In this document: positions 7,830 through 13,723 of the stretch, one piece after another
Layout: each line of letters opens with the position of its first letter
How positions within the stretch are numbered: the first letter of the stretch is position 1
From: Candidatus Omnitrophota bacterium
Lineage (GTDB): Bacteria; Omnitrophota; Gorgyraeia; Aquiviventales; Aquiviventaceae
NCBI GenBank assembly: GCA_016206685.1
Contig: JACQRB010000028.1
Location: 1 to 20,857 of the forward strand
Length of the DNA: 20,857 nt
Reading direction: 5' to 3'
Notes under the pieces: generated by a model
What the model was told of the DNA's origin: nothing
The model's database searches: none
Seen by the model: only the letters and a program-made list of their open reading frames with translations
Made by a program: the position numbers and the translations under genes

Positions 7830-8143
7830 AGAAAGACGGGCAGCAAGGGAGCCAGGCGCGCGACAAGCGGAACCACCGCCCCGGCCAGGCGCAGCACCCC
7901 GCGACTGGTCAGGCTGAGCGTGTTGAGCGCGCCCAGCAAGGTGCCGGTGACGGTTCCGAGAATCGGCGGGCCGTTCAGCGTGCCGGCGATCGCGCCTGCG
8001 GGAATGGACAGCGCGCCCGTCACGATATCCGCGACGCCGCCGAGGAGACCATCATCCGCTCCCGCTGCCGGCACCCGCGCCGCCATGACCAACCCCGCCA
8101 CGCAGCAGCCCACGATGAGCCACCGCCTGCCGTTATCCGCCAT
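7826..8143 (-). CDS. Small exported Gly/Ala/Leu-rich hypothetical protein
   Basis: A 105 aa protein that I do not recognise. It has a clear signal peptide: basic NGRR, then a hydrophobic stretch (about 8-22), with likely cleavage after AAGA at residue 29. The mature part of about 76 residues is rich in glycine, alanine and leucine and low in charge, with GxxxG-like spacing (GALSIPAGAIAG, GTVTGTLLGAL) and a hydrophobic C-terminus ending LAPLLPVFL. This suggests a membrane-associated or pore-lining peptide rather than an enzyme. It overlaps the flavin reductase gene by 11 bases upstream and the mqnP start by 4 bases downstream, which argues that it is a real, co-translated gene. Confidence 0.7.
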   Translation of the reverse strand: MADNGRRWLIVGCCVAGLVMAARVPAAGADDGLLGGVADIVTGALSIPAGAIAGTLNGPPILGTVTGTLLGALNTLSLTSRGVLRLAGAVVPLVARLAPLLPVFL

Positions 8144-8615
8144 AGTGCCACCCGGTGTCCATCAGCGTCAGCGCCGGAGCGTCTTTGCTGCGCACGCCGG
8201 CCTCGATGACCTCGCCGATCACGACGGCGTGGTCCCCCAGGCGGTTGGCGATCTCGCGGACTTCGCATTCGACGTAGGCGATGGCATCCTCCAGGATGGG
8301 GGCGCCGGTCTTGCCCAGCCGATACGGCACGTCTTTGAGTTTCTCCCCCGCCACGGTCGCCGGCTTGACGAAATGCTCGACGAGGGGTTTATGCTCTTTA
8401 CCCAGGATGTTCACGGAAAACACCTTGTCGGCCTCGACCATTTTGAAGGACAACGTGTCCTTGCGCATGCCGACGGCCACCAGCGGCGGGGTGAACGACA
8501 CCTGCGTCAGCCAGGTCGCGGTGAAGGCGTTGACCTGCGAATCCTGCTTGACGCCGACGACGTAGACGCCGTGCGGGATTTTCCTCAGCGCGATCTTCTT
8601 GGCTTCCAAATCCAT
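8133..8615 (-). CDS. Flavin reductase-like, FMN-binding split-barrel protein
   Basis: A 160 aa protein of the flavin reductase-like family, which binds FMN in a split beta-barrel and typically uses NAD(P)H to reduce flavin or serves as a small flavoprotein electron carrier. The family pattern is clear: IPHGVYVVGV, NAFTATWLTQVSFTPPLVAV with the FMN-phosphate-contacting region, FSVNILGKEH, and GDHAVVIGEVIEAG near the C-terminus. Its ATG overlaps the dienelactone hydrolase stop (TGATG). The physiological partner is unknown. It could supply reduced flavin to a neighbouring enzyme such as the FAD-dependent ThyX-like protein, but nothing in the sequence proves that. Confidence 0.88.
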   Translation of the reverse strand: MDLEAKKIALRKIPHGVYVVGVKQDSQVNAFTATWLTQVSFTPPLVAVGMRKDTLSFKMVEADKVFSVNILGKEHKPLVEHFVKPATVAGEKLKDVPYRLGKTGAPILEDAIAYVECEVREIANRLGDHAVVIGEVIEAGVRSKDAPALTLMDTGWHYGG

Positions 8616-9328
8616 CAGGCCCCCAGATGTGCGCGCAGGAAGGCCAGCGTCCGCTGCCAGGCGTCCTGCGCCTCCTTCGGCCGATACGCGTCGGCTCGGG
8701 TGTCGTTGAAAAACGCATGCGGGCAGGCGGGATAGGTGCGCACCTCTCCCGGCCGGCCGAGCCGGCTCAAGCCCTGCCGCAGCCGTTCCACGTCGGCCTT
8801 CTGGATCCAGCCGTCCTGCTCGCCGTAGATGTAGAGGATGGGGCAGAGCAGGTACTTGAGGTTGTCCGTCGGCGGGATCTGGCCGTAAAACGGCACGGCG
8901 GCTTTGATGTCGGAGTTATGGCTGGCGAGCATCAGCGCGAACGTCCCGCCCATGCAGAAGCCGATCGTGCCCAGCTTCCAGCCGTCGACAAACGGCTGCT
9001 GCTTGAGGTAGCGCACGGCGGCGTTGAGGTCCTTGAGCGCCTGCTGGGACTCGAGGCTCTCCATCAGCTTGGCGGCCTCGTCGGGGTCTTTGGTGACGGA
9101 ATTGCCCAAACGCGAGTACAGGTCGGCCGCCAGCGCCACGAAGTTTTCGCGCGCGAAGCGCTGCGCGATGTCCTTGATGTGGTCGTTCAGGCCCCACCAC
9201 TCATGGATGATGACGACGGCGGGCTTGGGCTCACGATCGGCCGGGCGCGCCAGAAAGCCCGACAGCGCCACTCCCTCACCGGGATAGGTCACCGGGGACG
9301 TGACGATCTCGCCTGCGGCAACGGCCAT
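8615..9328 (-). CDS. Dienelactone hydrolase family protein
   Basis: A cytoplasmic alpha/beta hydrolase of 237 aa. The catalytic triad is visible: the nucleophile C125 in GFCMGG, D172 in YGEQDGW and H204 in CPHAFFND, and E43 in IIHEWWGLNDH is the residue that activates the cysteine in dienelactone hydrolase. True dienelactone hydrolases open lactone rings in chloroaromatic breakdown, but most genomic homologues have unknown ester or lactone substrates, and no catechol-pathway genes are nearby. The ATG at 9328 overlaps the stop of the HemQ-family gene (TGATG). An in-frame upstream extension to 9376 lies within that gene and was not used. Confidence 0.92.
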   Translation of the reverse strand: MAVAAGEIVTSPVTYPGEGVALSGFLARPADREPKPAVVIIHEWWGLNDHIKDIAQRFARENFVALAADLYSRLGNSVTKDPDEAAKLMESLESQQALKDLNAAVRYLKQQPFVDGWKLGTIGFCMGGTFALMLASHNSDIKAAVPFYGQIPPTDNLKYLLCPILYIYGEQDGWIQKADVERLRQGLSRLGRPGEVRTYPACPHAFFNDTRADAYRPKEAQDAWQRTLAFLRAHLGA

Positions 9329-10068
9329 CAGCCACCGATGTCCGTGAGGATCTCGTTGAACGGCTTGGCCACACACGTGAAGATGGGCGTGTCGCTCAGG
9401 GTGTAGCGGCGGCCTTTGCTCTCGCGCATCTCCATCACCAGATCCAAAAAGTCCTGCGGGCTGTCCGACTCGAACGCCAGCACGAACTCCGCGTCATCCA
9501 GGCCGAAGGAATACGTGGTGTGGATGCGCACCGAGGGGTACTTGTTGCCCAGGATGATGTGCTCATCCATCATCGCCTGGCGCTGCTCGAAGGGCAGCGC
9601 GTACCACTCCCAGGTCTTCACGAACGGATACACGAAGAGGTACTTGCTGCTGGCAGGCCTGATGAAGCGCCGCTTGTCCGGATGGTCCGGGTCGAGCTTG
9701 TCAACGTAGATGGACCGCTTGGTCATCGACAGGTACGAGTACGGCGTGGACAGATACCCCGCCATCGCCGTCTGCCGCACCGCCGCCGACATCTCCTGCA
9801 GCTCTTCCGGAGACTTGCCCACGCGCCAGATGAGGAAGTCCACATCGGCCTTCATCCCGACGAGCGAGTAGGTCAGGACCATCAGCTTCTTGCTGTAGCG
9901 GGTGATGACCCCGGCGAGCTCCCCGCTCTGCTTGGTCTTGACGGCTTTCGGCAACCGCCGCCACTCCGGGTCGAGCCGGTAGAAGGAAAACCCGACGATC
10001 TGCCGGGCATCCTGGGCTTTCGCGGATGTGGCGGGATGGGGTTGTGCCGTCGTCGCGTCGTGTGGCAT
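9328..10068 (-). CDS. hemQ: Chlorite dismutase / HemQ-family haem protein
   Basis: This family contains true chlorite dismutases and coproheme decarboxylases (HemQ), which finish haem b synthesis in the coproporphyrin route. The 246 aa protein has the C-terminal haem-binding half with VYPFVKTWEWYALPF (about 146-160), MMDEHIILGNKYP (H170, the likely proximal haem ligand), RIHTTYSFGLDDAEF and YTLSDTPIFTC. The distal position, 13 residues after the proximal His, is H183 here, where chlorite dismutases have Arg and Firmicutes HemQ has Gln (from memory of the family). That makes chlorite dismutation unlikely. The start at 10068 overlaps the ThyX-like stop (TGATG). Coproheme decarboxylase is the best guess, and other functions in this broad family remain possible. 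Confidence 0.82.
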   Translation of the reverse strand: MPHDATTAQPHPATSAKAQDARQIVGFSFYRLDPEWRRLPKAVKTKQSGELAGVITRYSKKLMVLTYSLVGMKADVDFLIWRVGKSPEELQEMSAAVRQTAMAGYLSTPYSYLSMTKRSIYVDKLDPDHPDKRRFIRPASSKYLFVYPFVKTWEWYALPFEQRQAMMDEHIILGNKYPSVRIHTTYSFGLDDAEFVLAFESDSPQDFLDLVMEMRESKGRRYTLSDTPIFTCVAKPFNEILTDIGG

Positions 10069-11651
10069 CAGATGAGCCGTTGATACTCCTCCACAGGCAG
10101 CTTCCACACGGCGACACCGCAGAAGCGGTCCCCCTCCGGGCAGAACGGCCGCGCGCGCGCCTGGGAACGAAGCGTGCAGGGCGCGCCCAGGTAGCGGCCG
10201 ATGTCCGGAAAGCGCTCCTGCACCTGCAACACTTCCTCCCGGCAGGTGTTCCAGATCTCCTCCTGCGCGGTGTAGCAGAGCCGCTGCACCCATTTGTGGT
10301 GGAAGTGCAGCAGATCCCCGGATTCCTCAAAGCGGATCGGGAACGCGTTGGGCAGCAGGTACAGCGCAAACTCGCGCGCGACACCCAGCTCGAGCAGGCG
10401 CGCGATCGCCTGCCAGACCATCGCCATCGTCCGGTGGTAGAAGGCCAGCGCCTCCGGGGCGGCCTGGATCAGCGCCGGCACGATGTAGTCCGGGCGGTCC
10501 GCCAGGACGTGCCCCGCCAGGATCGGCCGCGAGGCGGGCACCATCCGGTGCCTCTGGTCCTGGGAATCGGCGGTGTGCGAGAGCTTTTTCTTGAACGTGA
10601 AGTGCGGGTGCACCATCGTGCGGGTGAGCTTGCTCAGCGTCGTCAGCGTCAGCGCATCCGAGAGGTACGGATTGGTGGCGGGGTTGAGCACCAGCCCAAT
10701 CGCCTGGGCGTCACCCAGCCGTTCCCTGGGCAGGCCCAGCACCGAGCGCACGGCCTGCGCCATGGTCGCCTGGCCGTTGACCTTATAGTCCACCAGCTTC
10801 GAGGTACGGCCGTCCAATTCCCGGTCGAACTCCTCCACGAATTTCTGTCCGGTCCCGTTGGCCAGCGGCTGGTGGAGCATCTCGAAGGCCTGGTACTCCA
10901 GCGTCTGCTCAAGCGGGATGGGGTCCTCCGCCAGCACCATGAAGTGCTCATCAATGCGGCAGACTTCCTCGACCATCTTCTGCACGATCAGGCGCTGCTC
11001 GAGCGGCGTGTCAAACTCCTGGCAGAGCCGCCAATAGCGATGCAGCGTGATCCCGCTGATGGTGTGGTACAGGTGCGCGTGGGTCGCGACGGGCAGGCAG
11101 TAGCGCGCGACCTCCTGGCAGCGTTTCTTGATCGCGCCCTGCCAGCGCTTCTCGGACAGCTCCCGATGGGGAAAGAGCCGCTGATACTCCGTGGTGACCG
11201 CCGGCTCCACCAGCTCGGCGAGCCGGTGGTAGGCCTGCATCTGCCGCTCGACGGTGTCCAGGTAGATCGTCCGGGCGGGCTCCTCCAGCGGCGGCACCGT
11301 GAAGTTCTCCGGCTTCACCTCGACAAAACGTTGTGAAACTTGTTCCGAATTATAAAACGGATGTGCGTGCAGGAACGACCAGATGCACTGACGCGAAATC
11401 TTCTCGATCACGAACTGAAAGGTGGGGTGCTGGATGGTGGTGTGGTGGCCGGCCTTGTAGATGCTCTCGGCGATCCGGTCGCGCTGGGTCCGGGCCTGCT
11501 CGTCCTTGTCCACGTCGGCGGGCGAGACGACCCGCGGGGAATAGCACGTGCGGGCCGTCGCCACCGACAGGTTGTAGGGCTGCTGGAAGTAGTTCTCAAG
11601 CCGGACGAGGGGCTCAGGAGTCAACGTCGTCGAGGATACGGTCTGCGGCAT
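10068..11651 (-). CDS. thyX: Double-length ThyX-like FAD-dependent thymidylate synthase
   Basis: ThyX makes dTMP from dUMP using FAD and methylene-tetrahydrofolate. Ordinary ThyX is about 220-300 aa; this one is 527 aa and looks like two ThyX-like units in tandem. Unit 1 (about 15-235) has KAGHHTTIQHPTFQFVIE, ISRQCIWSF, then HAHPFYNSEQVSQRF where the signature RHRxxSxxxxSxR is expected, so its RHR is replaced. Unit 2 (about 290-490) has SQDQRHRMVPASRP, which keeps the RHR part, and LHFHHKW with TAQEEIW, matching the family's C-terminal AQxEI segment. A Cys-containing tail follows (PC at 491-492, PFCPEGDRFCG with C504 and C511). Whether it makes dTMP is unproven. The ATG at 11651 has no clear ribosome binding site; the gap to the upstream peptidase gene is 38 bases. 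Confidence 0.82.
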   Translation of the reverse strand: MPQTVSSTTLTPEPLVRLENYFQQPYNLSVATARTCYSPRVVSPADVDKDEQARTQRDRIAESIYKAGHHTTIQHPTFQFVIEKISRQCIWSFLHAHPFYNSEQVSQRFVEVKPENFTVPPLEEPARTIYLDTVERQMQAYHRLAELVEPAVTTEYQRLFPHRELSEKRWQGAIKKRCQEVARYCLPVATHAHLYHTISGITLHRYWRLCQEFDTPLEQRLIVQKMVEEVCRIDEHFMVLAEDPIPLEQTLEYQAFEMLHQPLANGTGQKFVEEFDRELDGRTSKLVDYKVNGQATMAQAVRSVLGLPRERLGDAQAIGLVLNPATNPYLSDALTLTTLSKLTRTMVHPHFTFKKKLSHTADSQDQRHRMVPASRPILAGHVLADRPDYIVPALIQAAPEALAFYHRTMAMVWQAIARLLELGVAREFALYLLPNAFPIRFEESGDLLHFHHKWVQRLCYTAQEEIWNTCREEVLQVQERFPDIGRYLGAPCTLRSQARARPFCPEGDRFCGVAVWKLPVEEYQRLI

Positions 11652-11689
11652 CTCGGTGGGAACTCGCGTCTATCTTACCGGAAGGAGGC

Positions 11690-12814
11690 TCACACTTCCA
11701 ATACTTTTGGCGCTTGGGTCAAGAGGCGGCACCCGTCGCGGGTGACGACGACCATGTCCTCGATGCGCATGCCGCCGGCGTCGGCGTAGTAGAGCCCGGG
11801 CTCCACCGTCACGACCATGCCGGCTTTCAGGATGTCGGAGCGGGTGCTGATGCGCGGAGGCTCATGGATCTCCAGGCCCACGCCGTGGCCGGTGCCGTGG
11901 AAGAACCCCTGCATGCGGCCGTCCTGCTCGCCCGTCTTGAAGCCCTGCTCCTCAAACGACTTCAAGATCGCCTGGTGCACGGTCAACCCGTCCACGCCGT
12001 CTTTGATCATCCGGCAGGCGATCTCCTGGCCTTCCTTGACGGCCTCGAACATCCCTCCCACCTTGTCCGACGCCTTGCCCTTCACGACGGTGCGGGTGAT
12101 GTCCGCGAAGTAGCGGCTCGTGGCGTGCTGCGGGAAGACGTCCATCACGATCGGCTCGTTCGCCTTCAGGACCCCGGAGCCTTCGTTGTGCGGGTCCACC
12201 GCCTGGACGCCGCAGGCGACGATCGTGTGCCGGCCCACGCAGTCGCGCTCCATCATCTGCAGGTGCAGCACTTTTCGGATGAGCTCGGCGGTCAGGGGCT
12301 TGCCGCCGAGCCGCAGGCTCCGGTCCGGTTGAATCTCGGAGTTGCGGATCAGCTCGATCGCCTGTTCCAGCGCTTCCTCGGTCGCCCGCAGCGTCTGGGT
12401 GAGGAACGCGATCTCCTCCCCGGACTTGATCAGCCGCTCCGGATAAAACGGCTCCGGCTTGGGGATGAGCTCGTAGCCGAGCTTGCGCAAGGCATCCGCG
12501 TAGCCGATCCCGAAGTCGCGGGGCACCTCCACCGCCTGCACCGAGCGCGCTTTGAGCGCCTCATCCACCACGTCCAACAGGCCCGGCTCCCGGTTCAGCC
12601 GCCGCTTGGCTTGGATGGAGAGTTTCGCATAGGAGAGCACGTCCGTGACTTTCGCCTGGGACTTGGCCCGGTCCAGCTCCAGGTCGCTCATGACCAGCAG
12701 CTTGGCGCCATTCACGTGAATAAAAATAAACGGATCCGGCGCCAGGAACCGGGTGGCGTAATAGAGGTTGGCGTTCTTTTCGCTGTCCGCGATGATGAGT
12801 TTGGCCGTGCTCAT
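11690..12814 (-). CDS. M24-family Xaa-Pro aminopeptidase-like metallopeptidase
   Basis: A 374 aa cytoplasmic enzyme with an N-terminal creatinase-like domain (about 1-130) and a C-terminal 'pita-bread' metallopeptidase domain (about 135-370). The five metal ligands are in place: D225 (VMDVFPQ), D238 (FADITRT), H310 (HGTGHGVGLEIHE), E338 (TVEPGLY) and E352 (MRIEDMV), with H209 (DPHN) at the usual catalytic position. It probably removes N-terminal residues before proline, though M24 specificity cannot be read from sequence. The ATG at 12814 was chosen because MSTAKLIIADSEKNANLYYATRF fits the family N-terminus; a TTG 21 bases upstream is possible. It appears to be the first gene of the long minus-strand operon, divergent from nuoJ. 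Confidence 0.9.
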   Translation of the reverse strand: MSTAKLIIADSEKNANLYYATRFLAPDPFIFIHVNGAKLLVMSDLELDRAKSQAKVTDVLSYAKLSIQAKRRLNREPGLLDVVDEALKARSVQAVEVPRDFGIGYADALRKLGYELIPKPEPFYPERLIKSGEEIAFLTQTLRATEEALEQAIELIRNSEIQPDRSLRLGGKPLTAELIRKVLHLQMMERDCVGRHTIVACGVQAVDPHNEGSGVLKANEPIVMDVFPQHATSRYFADITRTVVKGKASDKVGGMFEAVKEGQEIACRMIKDGVDGLTVHQAILKSFEEQGFKTGEQDGRMQGFFHGTGHGVGLEIHEPPRISTRSDILKAGMVVTVEPGLYYADAGGMRIEDMVVVTRDGCRLLTQAPKVLEV

Positions 12815-12846
12815 GGCTGAATTAGGATAGCACAAGTCTAATGTGG

Positions 12847-12875
12847 TGGACAGGGCGCTCGACGCTCCCTATAAT
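12847..12875 (+). promoter_or_regulatory. Sigma-70-type promoter of the nuoJKLMN operon
   Basis: TGGACA (12847-12852, 5 of 6 to consensus) and TATAAT (12870-12875, perfect) are spaced 17 bases apart, the optimal distance. Transcription would begin near 12882 and give a leader of about 33 bases before the nuoJ ATG at 12915. The region lies between two divergent genes, where a promoter is expected. Confidence 0.7.
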
Positions 12876-12884
12876 AACCCAGTC

Positions 12885-12900
12885 TGTGATTTATTTCACA
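12885..12900. promoter_or_regulatory. CRP-type palindrome at the nuoJ transcription start
   Basis: TGTGATTTATTTCACA is a perfect inverted repeat of the form TGTGA-N6-TCACA, the core consensus for CRP of the CRP/FNR superfamily. Its centre lies about 10 bases after the predicted start point of the nuoJ promoter, a position expected to block rather than activate transcription. The short A/T-rich spacer also allows a weak RNA hairpin. Binding is not shown; the match to the two half-sites is exact. Confidence 0.5.
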
Positions 12901-12914
12901 AACTCCCCGCTGCG

Positions 12915-13424
12915 ATGGCCGAAACCATCTTTTTTTATCTCTTCGCCGGACTGGCGCTGATCGCAGCGCTGCTGGTCGTGACCAGCCGGCAGCCGGTCCA
13001 CAGCGTCCTGTCGCTCCTGGTGGCGATGTTCTGCCTGGCGTCGCTGTTCGTCCTGCTCGGGGCGTACGTCATCGCGGCGCTGCAGATCCTCCTCTACGCG
13101 GGCGCGGTGCTGGTGCTGTTCCTCTTCGTCATCATGCTCCTGAACCTGGACCGCGAGACGCTCGCGCGCACCCGGTCCTTCACCTTGCGCGGCGCGGGAA
13201 CGCTCGTCGCCCTGGCGCTCGGCATGAGCCTGGTGCGCATCGTGGCGCGCGCGATGGCGGGCCGTTCCGTCCCGCCCGTTCCTGAGCAGACCGGCACGGT
13301 CGAGCGGCTGGCGCAGCTGCTCTTCACCAAGTATCTCCTGCCGTTTGAGCTGACGTCGTTCCTGATCCTGGCGGCGATCATCGGCGCCATCACCCTCGCC
13401 CGTTTAAAAGATTCTGATCGATGA
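12915..13424 (+). CDS. nuoJ: NADH-quinone oxidoreductase subunit J
   Basis: NuoJ is a membrane-arm subunit of complex I next to NuoK and NuoH and helps link quinone reduction to proton pumping. At 169 aa (E. coli 184) it has five hydrophobic helices. The conserved pattern VTSRQPVHSVLSLL is followed by LLGAYVIAALQILLYAGAV and LFLFVIMLLNLD, and the last helix is PFELTSFLILAAIIGAI. I chose the ATG at 12915 because MAETIFFYLFAGLALIAAL matches the family start; the same frame is open back to 12843, but that stretch holds the promoter and palindrome. No Shine-Dalgarno sequence is visible. The stop overlaps the nuoK start (ATGA). Confidence 0.95.
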   Translation: MAETIFFYLFAGLALIAALLVVTSRQPVHSVLSLLVAMFCLASLFVLLGAYVIAALQILLYAGAVLVLFLFVIMLLNLDRETLARTRSFTLRGAGTLVALALGMSLVRIVARAMAGRSVPPVPEQTGTVERLAQLLFTKYLLPFELTSFLILAAIIGAITLARLKDSDR

Positions 13425-13723
13425 TTACACTCACCCATTATCTCGTGCTCAGCGCGCTTTTGTTCACCATCGGGCTGGCCGGCATCATGACCCGCCGCAA
13501 CGTCATCCTGATCCTGCTGTGCGTCGAGCTGATGTTCAACGCCGCCAACCTGGCGTTCGTCGCCTTCGCCAAATCCCTGGGCGACCCCTCGGGCCAGGTG
13601 ATCGTCTTCTTCGTCATCACGGTGGCGGCGGCCGAAGTCACGGTGGGGTTGGCGATCGCGATCCTCATGGCCCGGCGGCTGTCCACGCTCAACGCCGATG
13701 AAGTCAGCCTGTTGAAATGGTAA
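13421..13723 (+). CDS. nuoK: NADH-quinone oxidoreductase subunit K
   Basis: NuoK is a small three-helix, MrpC-like subunit of the complex I membrane arm. At 100 aa it is exactly the usual length. The two membrane glutamates needed for proton transfer are present at the same numbering as in E. coli: E36 in LLCVELMFNAANL and E72 in VAAAEVTVGLAI. The gene starts inside the nuoJ stop (ATGA) and its own stop overlaps the nuoL start by 7 bases. Confidence 0.97.
   Translation: MITLTHYLVLSALLFTIGLAGIMTRRNVILILLCVELMFNAANLAFVAFAKSLGDPSGQVIVFFVITVAAAEVTVGLAIAILMARRLSTLNADEVSLLKW

Noticed and set aside
8615..9328. Aromatic degradation cluster based on the dienelactone hydrolase and UbiD
   Set aside because: No ring-cleavage dioxygenase, CoA ligase or muconate cycloisomerase is present; the UbiD/UbiX pair is better explained by the mqn context.
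9328..10068. Calling the gene a true chlorite dismutase
   Set aside because: The distal arginine expected for chlorite dismutation is not at the usual spacing from the proximal histidine, and no perchlorate or chlorate reductase genes are nearby.
12812..12840. Extended -10 promoter (TGCTATCCT) for the minus-strand operon
   Set aside because: The -10 is only a fair match, the -35 region (TGTCCA at 17 bases) is poor, and it would leave almost no leader before the peptidase ATG. It is too weak to list as a feature.
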